Source of the DNA: Polyangiaceae bacterium
Lineage (GTDB): Bacteria > Myxococcota_A > Polyangia > Polyangiales > Polyangiaceae
Length of the DNA: 32,300 bases
Reading direction: 5' to 3'
Assembly: GCA_009781005.1 (NCBI GenBank)
Contig: WQYX01000049.1
Coordinates: 1 to 32,300, forward strand
Positions 15,574 to 23,223 of the stretch are shown here, piece by piece (the first letter of the stretch is position 1; the number at the start of each line of letters is the position of its first letter). The notes beneath the pieces were generated by a model that saw only the letters and a list, made by a program, of their open reading frames with translations, did no database searches and had not been told where the DNA came from. Made by a program: the position numbers and the translations under genes.

Positions 15574-16358
15574 GGTCGTCGGCCACCGAGGTCGATCCTG
15601 ATCTTCGGCGCGTGATCGACGCTATCGGAGACGCCAACGAGCGGCGTCCCGATCTTCACGGTGTACTTCCCCTTGGGAAGTGCACCGGCCGGCGAGCGAT
15701 GAAAACCTCGCTCCCGCGGAGTACCGCGCACTTTGTCCGGCACCCATTTCATCTTCACGGCATCCCACGGAACGACGGCGTGCGCCGCGCCGCTCGGACC
15801 GATGGTCAGCCTGGCGATTCGAGCGTCATTCACAGGCGGAGGCGACTGCCCTTTCGGAAGCCGTGGAGATTTGCCGGGAGGCACGTCCACACGTTTGTTC
15901 CTGGCGTTGTACGTCTCTGTCTCGAAGCGCGGAAGCGGATCGATACGGAAATGAAGCGTGAGCGGCGCGTTCGTCTCGTTCGTAAACGTCACGAGCAGAT
16001 TGGCCTTGCCACCCGGCGAAATGTGCCTGGGAGTCACGAATGCGGTGATCTCGAGCTTGCCTTTGAGATCGACGGTCGGGACGCCGCCCGCCGTTACGGT
16101 TTCCTCACACTCGCTCTTCAGCAAGATCTCCTCGATGTTGCCGATGTCCGTGCCGCTGCACTCGTCCTTCTTTTCGATCGACGCATCCAGAGATGCGTCG
16201 CCCACCGCGCCATCGACTTCATTCGAAGGACTTTCGGCAGGCATGTTCTCACCGCCACACCCCATGAAAACAGCGAATTGTGCGACGAACGAAAGAGCGA
16301 GAAGAGCGTGTAGGGCAGCCGTCGCGAGCGAATCGAGGCTAGGGCGGAGCGCGAGCAC
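15570..16358 (-). CDS. Predicted lipoprotein with beta-sandwich-like domain, signal peptide partly encoded by a repeat
   Basis: 262 aa from the GTG at 16358. The stretch ALHALLALSFVAQF leads to FMGC, a lipobox with Cys34. An Asp/Ser-rich linker and a Cys-containing part (DECSGTDI, LKSECEETV) precede a beta-rich domain (LEITAFVTPRHISPGGKANL, then LVTFTNETNAPLTLHFRI) that resembles exported immunoglobulin-like folds. No enzyme motif is seen. The ORF is open to 16469, but everything before about residue 15 of my start is hairpin-element DNA (16303-16448), so start choice is uncertain and no ribosome binding site is clear. It is followed by fmt with an ATGA overlap. Confidence 0.7.
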   Translation of the reverse strand: MLALRPSLDSLATAALHALLALSFVAQFAVFMGCGGENMPAESPSNEVDGAVGDASLDASIEKKDECSGTDIGNIEEILLKSECEETVTAGGVPTVDLKGKLEITAFVTPRHISPGGKANLLVTFTNETNAPLTLHFRIDPLPRFETETYNARNKRVDVPPGKSPRLPKGQSPPPVNDARIARLTIGPSGAAHAVVPWDAVKMKWVPDKVRGTPRERGFHRSPAGALPKGKYTVKIGTPLVGVSDSVDHAPKIRIDLGGRRP

Positions 16359-16448
16359 CGGGCGGAACAGGCTTTGAGGCCTTTGAGCACGGAGCGCAGC
16401 GCCCAACCGACGAATCGATTTCGCGCAGCAGGCTGCCCTATACGCTCT
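16303..16448. repeat. Hairpin element between two lipoprotein genes
   Basis: The outer stem AGAGCGTGTAGGGCAGCC (16303-16320) faces GGCTGCCCTATACGCTCT (16431-16448): 18 bp with one G/T wobble. Internally GTCGCGAGCG follows the left stem and GCGCAGCA precedes the right one, as in the other copies read from the opposite strand. The right stem ends on the first base of the stop codon of the small lipoprotein gene (16450-16448). The left stem and arm are coding for the signal peptide of the next gene. Confidence 0.85.
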
Positions 16449-16759
16449 CAGTCGATGCATGCTTGCCACATATCTGGTGTCGAAGACTTCATCGCACAGC
16501 GGTATTCGCTTCGCGAGATCTCGGTTTCACATTGCTGAAAAGCCCGCTGATAAGCGGGATCGGCCTTTCGCAGGGCCTTCTTCATTTCGCGTGCCGCGCG
16601 CCGTTCGGTCTCGCGCAGATCTGCGAGCTCGGAGTCGCTCGCGATCGTCATGTCGAGGTACTTGTCGAGCATTTGGTTGCATTCCTCACGCGTGACCTTG
16701 GTGCGACACGCCAAGACGAAGAGGAAGGGCAGGAGCAAGCAAACTCTCACAGCACGCAC
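16448..16759 (-). CDS. Small lipoprotein, unknown function
   Basis: 103 aa. GTG start, then VRVCLLLPFLFVLAC with the lipobox Cys at 18, followed by a highly charged helical domain (TREECNQMLDKYLDM, then RRAAREMKKALRKADPAY). Four more Cys (EECNQ, QQCETE, YRCAM, WQACID) probably make two disulfides. I have the impression of a small myxobacterial lipoprotein family of this shape, but no function is known to me. The ribosome binding site is weak. It is the first gene of the minus block and is separated from the next gene by the hairpin element. Confidence 0.75.
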   Translation of the reverse strand: MRAVRVCLLLPFLFVLACRTKVTREECNQMLDKYLDMTIASDSELADLRETERRAAREMKKALRKADPAYQRAFQQCETEISRSEYRCAMKSSTPDMWQACID

Positions 16760-16826
16760 GCGCGGAGCATAACCGGGAACCGCTCGCGTTGCCTACGTGG
16801 CAAAAGGCACGCTACGTTTGCGCGCC

Positions 16827-17942
16827 ATGAATCGCGCCATGAATTTCTCGGCTGGTCCCGCGGCACTTCCCCTCGCAGCGCTCGTGCGCGCGCAGAGTGA
16901 GCTCGTCGACTTTGACCACTCCGGCATGAGCATCATGGAACAGTCGCACCGCGGCAAGGTCTACGAGAACGTCCATCACGAGGCGATCACGCTCGTCTCT
17001 GAGCTGCTCGAACTGCCGAAAGACTACGAGGTGCTCTTCGTCCAGGGCGGCGCCTCGACGGCCTTCGCGCAGATTGCGATGAACTTCCTCGAAGCCGGGA
17101 AAACAGCAGACTACGTCGTCAACGGCTCCTGGGGTGAGAAGGCGGTCAACGAGGGACGTGCCATGGTCAACGTGTCCGGCGGCACGATCCACGTCGCCGC
17201 GAGCACGAAGAAAGACAAAAACTACGTGCGCGTTCCAAGGCAAGACGAACTCACACTCACGAGCGACGCTGCATACGTGCATATTACAAGTAACGAAACC
17301 ATCCACGGTGTCGAGTTCGCCGTGACCGAGAGGACGCCCTTCCCAAAGGTCTCGGCTCCGCTCGTCTGCGACATGTCGAGCGTCATCCTGGGTCGCCGCA
17401 TCGACGTGACGCCGTTCGACTTCATTTACGCGGGTGCGCAGAAGAACATCGGCCCGAGCGGTGTCACGATCATCGTTGCGAAAAAGTCGATGCTCGATCG
17501 CGGCCGCAAAGATCTCCCTGCAGTCCTCCAGTACCGCGTACATGCGGAGAACAAATCGCTCTACAACACGCCGCCCACGTTCGGCGTCTATCTGGTGCGC
17601 AACACGCTCGCGTGGTTGAAGGCCGAAGGTGGCGTCGCGTGGGTCGAGAAACGCAATCGCGACAAGGCGCGCGTGCTCTACGACGTGATCGACAACTCGG
17701 GTGGTTTTTATCGCTGCCCCGTCGAGCCGGACAGCCGATCGATCATGAACGTCGTCTGGCGCTTGCCAACACCAGAACTCGAGGAGGCGTTCGTGAAAGA
17801 GACCACCCACGCGCGCATGATCGGCCTCAAAGGACATCGCTCCGTCGGAGGAATTCGCGCGTCCATCTACAACGCGGTCGAGCCCGAAGGGGTGGCGGCG
17901 CTCGCGTCGTTCATGAAGGACTTCGCCGCACGCCACGGCTAG
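16827..17942 (+). CDS. serC: Phosphoserine aminotransferase
   Basis: 371 aa from the ATG at 16827 (another ATG follows at 16839; an open GTG lies at 16797). SerC is a PLP enzyme that makes 3-phosphoserine from 3-phosphohydroxypyruvate and glutamate, in serine and vitamin B6 synthesis. Seen: MNFSAGPAALP at the N-terminus, MSIMEQSHRGKVY, LFVQGGASTAFAQIAMNFL, DMSSVILGRRID, the Schiff-base Lys in YAGAQKNIGPSGVTI, and YNTPPTFGVYL and GHRSVGGIRASIYNA near the end. Length matches the family (about 362). The promoter region is shared with the divergent small lipoprotein gene. The stop codon lies in the outer stem of the 17940-18086 element. Confidence 0.95.
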   Translation: MNRAMNFSAGPAALPLAALVRAQSELVDFDHSGMSIMEQSHRGKVYENVHHEAITLVSELLELPKDYEVLFVQGGASTAFAQIAMNFLEAGKTADYVVNGSWGEKAVNEGRAMVNVSGGTIHVAASTKKDKNYVRVPRQDELTLTSDAAYVHITSNETIHGVEFAVTERTPFPKVSAPLVCDMSSVILGRRIDVTPFDFIYAGAQKNIGPSGVTIIVAKKSMLDRGRKDLPAVLQYRVHAENKSLYNTPPTFGVYLVRNTLAWLKAEGGVAWVEKRNRDKARVLYDVIDNSGGFYRCPVEPDSRSIMNVVWRLPTPELEEAFVKETTHARMIGLKGHRSVGGIRASIYNAVEPEGVAALASFMKDFAARHG

Positions 17943-18086
17943 AACGCGTTTGCTAACCTGCTGCGCACCACGATGCCCGCGTTGGGTCCTGCGGTGCCTG
18001 CGCACGTACCACAACGTACGCTTACGCGGGCTCCTCGGACCCGCCTTGGCCTCGCGGCGCTCGCGACGGTTATCAAACGCGTTCTA
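17940..18086. repeat. Hairpin element at the serC stop codon
   Basis: The outer stem TAGAACGCGTTTGCTAACC (17940-17958) faces GGTTATCAAACGCGTTCTA (18068-18086): 19 bp with one mismatch. It begins exactly with the TAG stop of serC. TGCTGCGC follows the left stem and GCTCGCGAC precedes the right one. Inner helix GGGTCC pairs with GGACCC, at the position where the 20018 copy has GGGCGC and GCGCCC. CTGCGGTGC and GCTCCTCG are conserved. Confidence 0.88.
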
Positions 18087-18089
18087 AAC

Positions 18090-18135
18090 GAGCCCCGGCC
18101 GCGTGTTCATACTTTTCCATGCCGGCGGGGGGCTC
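18090..18135. terminator. Hairpin between convergent serC and the 71-aa gene
   Basis: GAGCCCC (18090-18096) pairs with GGGGCTC (18129-18135), and inner GGCC/GCCGGC bases may extend it. On the plus strand CTCTACTTCTTCTTT follows, a moderate pyrimidine tail. It could end transcription from both sides. Confidence 0.45.
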
Positions 18136-18137
18136 CT

Positions 18138-18353
18138 CTACTTCTTCTTTGCGAGGTGCGCCTTGAGCTGCGCGTCGAGCGCATTCGCAATGGCGGGAGC
18201 CACGGCAGCGCCGCGAGCCCACTGCGACGCCTTCACGAGATTTGTCTTTGCCGCCTCTGCAAGGCGCACGCGGCGACGGCGCGACAGGCCTTGGAATGCC
18301 TTCTGCGATTCGGAAGGGTTATGACGAAAAGAGGGCTTGAGGAATCCACGCAT
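18138..18353 (-). CDS. Small basic protein, unknown function
   Basis: 71 aa, strongly basic (FRHNPSESQKAFQGLSRRRR, ending HLAKKK), without signal peptide, membrane segment or Cys. Helical with Ala-rich turns (ARGAAVAPAIANALDAQL). It begins 11 bases after the stop of the phospholipase-like gene, so it is probably the last cistron of that transcript. The ribosome binding site is weak. A nucleic-acid-binding role is conceivable from charge only. It could also be a spurious ORF. Confidence 0.55.
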   Translation of the reverse strand: MRGFLKPSFRHNPSESQKAFQGLSRRRRVRLAEAAKTNLVKASQWARGAAVAPAIANALDAQLKAHLAKKK

Positions 18354-18364
18354 GGCGCGAGCTC

Positions 18365-20008
18365 TTAGCGTCGAACCAACGCGTTGTCATTAGCGGATCC
18401 GCTCGATCCCTCACCCACGGCGAGCGAGAGCGGGAACGCATCGATGTGTGTCTGGCCCTGGTGCGGAGTTTCGCGCACGATGGCGCCAAAGACCGCTTCG
18501 GCGGAAGGCGCGCCGTGCGACGAGACGGCCGTTCCTCGCAAGGGAAGATGAGCGTCGACGGATGCATGGCCGATCGTCTGCCACTTCTCACCGTCGATCG
18601 ATCCCTCGGCAACGACGTCGCTGCCGGCTTGGTTCTCGTGGATCTCGAGCCGCAGGAATGCAGGCGTCTCCTCGCTGACGCCCTGGATGTTCGTCATCGC
18701 GATCTCCGTGGTCGCGCCCCCCCTGGAGGTACGCACCTGCATGCGCGGCGCGCGATTGGCGAACATTCTGCACACCGACACATTCGGCGCCCCCGGATCT
18801 TCGCTCGCGCGCGCCATCAGGCACGCCTTCGCAAAGGGTTCGACGTGCGAGCTCGGGACCGAAACGAACGTGCTGTAAACGGCGTCGCTCGAACCGACTT
18901 CGTAGGAAAACCAGAAGCTGTCGGCGCCGTTCCAGATGTCGCCGCTCGACGCTTGGACGAAGTGCGCCGAGCTCTCGTTGTTCTCCCGAGCGATGTGCCA
19001 TGCGTTGGCCCATACGGACGCGTCGGCGTTGACCATGTCCGTGGCAAGGTGCTGCGCACCGGTCCTCTGCGCCATCTCGAAGTCGTCCAACGCGTCGAGA
19101 CCGCCTGGCACGCCGCGCCCGTAGACGCGCGCAATGAGTCCGCGCTCGCGCGCTTGCCGTGCGTAAGCTCGGTCCGACCACGGCATGTTCACGAACACGA
19201 TATCTGGCCGCTCGTCGTATGCATGCATTGCGCACGCATCATCGACGTTCGGTGCGAGGAACGCGAGGCGGTCTCTCGGAGCGCCCGCCGCGTAAGCGTT
19301 GACGGAGCTCGCGCGGTCGCATGCCGTGCCGCCCGTCACCGCAACGATGAATTTGCCGCGCAACTCTCCCATGGTCGGAAAGCTGCACGTATCGGGCGCA
19401 CGGTCGCGTGCCTTGTCCACGGACGACGCCGCGACGGCCTGCCGAAGCGAGATCGCGTCAGGACATCGGTTCATCAGATCTCCCGGAGCGACGATCGCGG
19501 CGCGACCAAAGACCTTGGCAAGTAGCGCATCGAGATCTTCGGCCGTCTGCCGCACACCGAGCCGATCCTTCAAATCGATGAAGAGCGTAATGGGCTCGTG
19601 CGCAGGCACGGCACGATGGAACGCAGCGAGCTGTCCGAGGCAGTCTGAGAGCATCGTACATGTCGTGCGACGGAGGAACGGAACGTCCTCGTGGTAGACG
19701 AACCAGTCGCCGTGTGGACTGAGTTCACCGCTCTTGGTCTCGTGGATATCGAGCTCGATGCTCCGCAGGCCGTGCCATGCGAGTTGATCGAAGAGCGGCT
19801 CGAAGCGTTCGTAGGCATTGTGCGCCGACTTCTGCACGATCTCGTCATAACGAAGTGCATCTACGTTCTTCGCGCCGACACGTGATCGTTCGTCGTCGAC
19901 GAAGGGGGACGGCGACGCATCTGCGCCTCCAAGGCTCGAACCGAGCGCCGACACCAACCCGAAAGCGACCAAAATCGCTCGACGTGCGACGAAGAATTTA
20001 GAAAACAC
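18365..20008 (-). CDS. Secreted Ca2+-dependent PI-PLC-like phosphodiesterase with C-terminal sandwich domain
   Basis: 547 aa. GTG start and a signal peptide (ARRAILVAFGLVSALGSS, then DASPSPF). The TIM-barrel phosphodiesterase domain (about 45-330) shows the first catalytic His in QKSAHNAYERF, RSIELDIHE (metal ligands) and the second His region GDWFVYHED. These fit the Ca2+-dependent phosphoinositide phospholipase C family (SaPLC1-like) rather than the metal-independent enzymes. Residues about 365-520 (DSFWFSYEVGSSDAVYSTFV, later RLEIHENQAGSDVVAEGSID) look like a concanavalin-like sandwich, perhaps lipid- or glycan-binding. GAGGAG lies close to the GTG, so the start may be slightly different. 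Upstream is the sulfatase-fold gene, beyond the 20018-20161 element. Confidence 0.82.
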   Translation of the reverse strand: MFSKFFVARRAILVAFGLVSALGSSLGGADASPSPFVDDERSRVGAKNVDALRYDEIVQKSAHNAYERFEPLFDQLAWHGLRSIELDIHETKSGELSPHGDWFVYHEDVPFLRRTTCTMLSDCLGQLAAFHRAVPAHEPITLFIDLKDRLGVRQTAEDLDALLAKVFGRAAIVAPGDLMNRCPDAISLRQAVAASSVDKARDRAPDTCSFPTMGELRGKFIVAVTGGTACDRASSVNAYAAGAPRDRLAFLAPNVDDACAMHAYDERPDIVFVNMPWSDRAYARQARERGLIARVYGRGVPGGLDALDDFEMAQRTGAQHLATDMVNADASVWANAWHIARENNESSAHFVQASSGDIWNGADSFWFSYEVGSSDAVYSTFVSVPSSHVEPFAKACLMARASEDPGAPNVSVCRMFANRAPRMQVRTSRGGATTEIAMTNIQGVSEETPAFLRLEIHENQAGSDVVAEGSIDGEKWQTIGHASVDAHLPLRGTAVSSHGAPSAEAVFGAIVRETPHQGQTHIDAFPLSLAVGEGSSGSANDNALVRR

Positions 20009-20017
20009 GCTCCTCTA

Positions 20018-20161
20018 AGAGCATGTTGACCAGCCTGCTGCGCGAATCGATACGTCGGTTGGGCGCTGCGGTGCCTGCGCACGTACACAACGTATGCTTA
20101 CGCGGGCTCCTCGCGCCCGCCCTAGCCTCAGTTCGCTCGCGACGGCTGGTCAACATGCTCT
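20018..20161. repeat. Hairpin element between the sulfatase-fold and phospholipase genes (clearest copy)
   Basis: The outer stem AGAGCATGTTGACCAGCC (20018-20035) pairs perfectly over 18 bp with GGCTGGTCAACATGCTCT (20144-20161). TGCTGCGCGAATCGA follows the left stem and TTCGCTCGCGAC precedes the right one. Inner helices: GCGAA/TTCGC and GGGCGC/GCGCCC. The apical part is CACGTAC, ACAA, CGTATG. The right edge touches the TAG of the sulfatase-fold gene (20162-20160). The left edge is next to AGAGGAG, the apparent ribosome binding site of the phospholipase gene. Confidence 0.9.
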
Positions 20162-22094
20162 AAAACGGGTGCCCGCCCATCGTTTTTTCGGCGAGCGGAA
20201 GCAGATCCCCGCACGAAGTCACGTCGAGTGGCGACATCTCGTCGGGATCCATGGCTACGTCGTAGCAGCTCCAGGCGCGTTCGCCTTGGTGAGCAATTAA
20301 CTTTTTCGTTCCCCGAACGGCGCCCCAATTCTTGAATGCACACGCCCACAACTCGGTGCAGTTGGTGAGGACGATGCTCTTGTCGGTGGGCGAACCACCG
20401 CGAAGCAGACTCTGGCCCGGGATGCGTGCTTTAAACTGCGCGATTTCCGGCGCATCCCACAGCCCGAGCAGGTCCATGATCGTTGGGAAGACATCGAGCG
20501 ACGTCACGGGGGTTGTCCGCAGGGCGCGGAGACTCTGCTCTTCGCGCAGCGTGAGTGTGCCCTTCGGCGCGTCTACCCAGAACGGGATGCGAATCTCGGG
20601 CTCGAAGAGTGTTCCCGTGTGACCCACCGCGCCCTTTTCGCGCATCTGTTCGCCGTGATCGGAGACGTAGACGACCACCGTGCGGCCCGCTTCAGGCCGC
20701 TTCGAAAGGCCGCTCAGCAAACGACCGACGGCCATGTCCTGAAGATAGATCGAATCCTGATATCGATTCAGAATCTCATTCTCGTATCCCGGGCCCGTCG
20801 CCTCGTCTTGCGGCGTAAAGGGCATGTGCGCGGGATCGACTTTGTACGGGAAATGCGTATTGGACAAATGCACGACCGCGAAATACGGCTCTTTGAGCGC
20901 GCCGATGTCCGACAGAACGTAGTCGACGAGCGCCCCGTCATCGGCTCCCGTTTCGTACGTGGCCGCCGGATCGATCATCGTGGCGCTTACGTGGCGCGTC
21001 CACGGCGTACCCTCGAGCCACGTTCCGGAATTGCCGAAAAGTAAATTCTGCGACGTGTAATAGGCTGTCTCGAGCCCGGCTGCATGCGCGTACTCCCAGA
21101 GGATGGGTGCACTATGCAAGTTTGCGCGCGACTCCGTTGGCAAGAGGCCGCTCCACATGATGGCCAGCGAGATGGCCGTCGTCGAATCGAGCGCGCGCAT
21201 CTGCGTGAGCGCGATGCGATCTCTGACGGCCTCGTTCGAGAACGGAGTGAACTTGCAGTGCTCGTCGTACTCGAGACAGATGCTCTGCGTGCGGACCGAC
21301 TCGGTGACGAGCATGATGACGTTTCGCTGGACATTCGGCTTGGCGCGGAGCGGCGCGACGGGATCCGGCGTGCGCGGTCCGGGGTGCACGCGCTCCACCG
21401 TCTCGTTGTGATCCCAGCGCGCGCGAGCGAGCTGGCCCATTGCCGAAAGGTACATCACGTCGGGCGATTGCCCTTGCTCGGCACCGCGCTCGGGAGAGAC
21501 GAACGCGGCAACCATCACCGCGACGAGCGCGAAATCGAGGCAGAGCCACCCTCGCGAGGGGCTGCGGAGCGGCGCGATTCGCGAACCCAAAAACGGCAGC
21601 GCGACAGCGACGGCAAGACACGGAAGGAGGGCGCGCGCAAAGGTCCAGCGGTCGAACCAGAGTTGCTGACCGATGCTCGGCAGAAACGACGTGCCGACGA
21701 GCACTGCGCGGTGGTTCACGTACGCCTGATAGCGCCCGAACGTGTAAATCTGACCACCGACGGCAAAGAGGGCGACCATGACCAGCACGACGCGCACGGT
21801 CCAGCGTGCCCAGCCGCGGCGGCGCGTGGATACGGCGAGCAAGGAAGCCCACAAGAGGAAACTGACGGCAACGGAGAAGAGATAGAAAACGAGATCTCCG
21901 CCCACGAAGGCAAACAGATGCTCGCGGCGTTTGGCGAGATCGACGCCGAGGATGGCAAGCGTGGGGACGCCGAGCAGCGCGCGTCCGGCCCACCGTCGAA
22001 GACGCACCGCAGTTTTCGGGCGGAACAACTGTCGTGAGCCGCGGTCGCGATCGAGGGTCGCCGCGGCAGTAGGAGAAGGGCCGTTTTCGGACAT
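20160..22094 (-). CDS. Membrane sulfatase-fold transferase (EptA/LTA-synthase-like)
   Basis: 644 aa from the ATG at 22094 (MSENGPSP); the ORF is open to 22208 without a better start. About five membrane helices occupy residues 35-200. The catalytic alkaline-phosphatase-superfamily domain follows, probably periplasmic: NVIMLVTESVR (metal Glu), DSTTAISLAIMWSG (nucleophile Thr), VVHLSNTHFPYK, VYVSDHGEQM (Asp-His metal ligands) and HTGTLFEPEIRIPFWV. This is the layout of phosphoethanolamine or phosphoglycerol transferases that modify lipids or glycans. The donor and acceptor are unknown. It is divergent from the sahR-ahcY operon. Confidence 0.85.
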   Translation of the reverse strand: MSENGPSPTAAATLDRDRGSRQLFRPKTAVRLRRWAGRALLGVPTLAILGVDLAKRREHLFAFVGGDLVFYLFSVAVSFLLWASLLAVSTRRRGWARWTVRVVLVMVALFAVGGQIYTFGRYQAYVNHRAVLVGTSFLPSIGQQLWFDRWTFARALLPCLAVAVALPFLGSRIAPLRSPSRGWLCLDFALVAVMVAAFVSPERGAEQGQSPDVMYLSAMGQLARARWDHNETVERVHPGPRTPDPVAPLRAKPNVQRNVIMLVTESVRTQSICLEYDEHCKFTPFSNEAVRDRIALTQMRALDSTTAISLAIMWSGLLPTESRANLHSAPILWEYAHAAGLETAYYTSQNLLFGNSGTWLEGTPWTRHVSATMIDPAATYETGADDGALVDYVLSDIGALKEPYFAVVHLSNTHFPYKVDPAHMPFTPQDEATGPGYENEILNRYQDSIYLQDMAVGRLLSGLSKRPEAGRTVVVYVSDHGEQMREKGAVGHTGTLFEPEIRIPFWVDAPKGTLTLREEQSLRALRTTPVTSLDVFPTIMDLLGLWDAPEIAQFKARIPGQSLLRGGSPTDKSIVLTNCTELWACAFKNWGAVRGTKKLIAHQGERAWSCYDVAMDPDEMSPLDVTSCGDLLPLAEKTMGGHPF

Positions 22095-22161
22095 GGAGGT
22101 TTCGTTGGATGGCGCCGCGCGAAGGACGGTGCAGGATACTCTGAATCGCCGCAAAAACACG

Positions 22162-22222
22162 GCAATTGGCAAATTGCATTCATGCGCATGATCGAATGTT
22201 GTAACCATACGTATGATCGAAT
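22162..22222. promoter_or_regulatory. Probable operator region of the sahR-like/ahcY operon
   Basis: Two 17-base direct repeats, CATGCGCATGATCGAAT (22181-22197) and CATACGTATGATCGAAT (22206-22222), are spaced 25 bases apart. Each begins with a 10-base palindrome. The second overlaps the ATG (22213) of the regulator gene. Just upstream is the palindrome GCAATTGGCAAATTGC (22162-22177). No Shine-Dalgarno sequence precedes the ATG, so the mRNA may be leaderless with the operator on the promoter. Binding by the ArsR-type regulator itself is inferred. Confidence 0.5.
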
Positions 22223-23223
22223 ATATAGAGCGCGTGCTCGATGCCCCGCATCCACGCTGGGAGCTCTATCGCGTGATCGCAGAGCCGGTGCGCCTGCGTC
22301 TGCTTGCACTCGCGGCCGAGGAGGAACTCGCGATCGGCGAGCTTGCGAACCTGCTCGGCGAAAGCCAGCCAAATGTCTCGCGCCACCTGACGCCGCTGAA
22401 ACAAGCCGGGCTCGTGCTGGTGCGCCGTCACGGAACGCGCACCTTCGTGCGGATCGCCGAGGCCGCGACCGCCGACGTCGTCGTCGCCGACGCCCTCGCG
22501 AGCGGTCGTGCACTCTGCGACAAGGATGGGAGTCTCGGGCGTATCGCAGGGGTGCTCGCGGAACGCGATCGAGTCGGGCGCGAGTTCTTTGCGCAGCAGA
22601 CAGACGGAGCGCGCGATCCCGTCGCGGACGCAGCAGACGCGACGAGCGCTTACGTGGCGGCGCTCGCAAAGCTTCTTCCGGATCGCAAGCTCGCGATCGA
22701 TGCGGGCACGGGCGATGGAGGATTGCTCGACGTGCTCGCGCCGGCGTTCGATCGCGTCGTCGCCATCGATCGATCGGACGCGCAGCTCGAGCGGGCGCGC
22801 GCCCGGGTTTCGCAGCGTGGCTACTCGAACGTGCAATTCGTCAAAACGGACCTGTCCGCGCCCGCATTTCGCAAGCGCGTGGGCCACGGCGCCGACGTCG
22901 TGTTTGCCTCACGTATCTTGCATCACGCGCCGCGACCGCTCGACTTGATGCGGCAGCTCGCAGCCCTTGCGCGCAGGCGCACGCACGGGCGCGCGGCAGG
23001 CGCCGTCGTGGTGCTCGACTACGCTCGCCACGACGACGAGTCGATGCGAAGCAATGCCGACTTGTGGCTTGGTTTCGAGCCCGGCGAGCTCCTTCGCCTG
23101 GCGCGTAAAGCAGGACTCGTTCATCCAGAAGTGACTCGACTGCCGGCCGCGTGGTGCGGCCATGGTAAAGACGCGCACCTGCCGTGGCAGGTGTTGGTTG
23201 CAAGGAGACAAGACGATGGCTGA
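22213..23223 (+). CDS. ArsR-type regulator fused to a SAM methyltransferase-like domain (SahR-like)
   Basis: 336 aa. A winged-helix ArsR domain (about 10-90) has a recognition helix in [20 protein letters not shown] and the wing [14 protein letters not shown] class I methyltransferase fold (about 155-320) shows [13 protein letters not shown] (SAM-binding motif I), [24 protein letters not shown] and [19 protein letters not shown]. Regulators of this composition next to ahcY are known as SahR-type sensors of S-adenosylhomocysteine; here the enzyme domain probably senses SAH/SAM rather than methylating. No metal-binding Cys pair of arsenic sensors is present. ahcY starts inside its last codons (8-base overlap). 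It is divergent from the sulfatase-fold gene. Confidence 0.82.
   Translation: MIEYIERVLDAPHPRWELYRVIAEPVRLRLLALAAEEELAIGELANLLGESQPNVSRHLTPLKQAGLVLVRRHGTRTFVRIAEAATADVVVADALASGRALCDKDGSLGRIAGVLAERDRVGREFFAQQTDGARDPVADAADATSAYVAALAKLLPDRKLAIDAGTGDGGLLDVLAPAFDRVVAIDRSDAQLERARARVSQRGYSNVQFVKTDLSAPAFRKRVGHGADVVFASRILHHAPRPLDLMRQLAALARRRTHGRAAGAVVVLDYARHDDESMRSNADLWLGFEPGELLRLARKAGLVHPEVTRLPAAWCGHGKDAHLPWQVLVARRQDDG

Noticed and set aside
16812..18014. 400-aa minus-strand ORF opposite serC
   Set aside because: Antisense to a clear SerC and running through the hairpin element.
22182..23108. Alternative plus ORF starting at the first ATGATCGAAT-type repeat
   Set aside because: Arg/Ala-rich out-of-frame reading of the regulator gene without domains.
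23100..23216. SAH riboswitch upstream of ahcY
   Set aside because: This region is coding for the SahR-like protein, which overlaps ahcY by 8 bases; control is more likely by the regulator.
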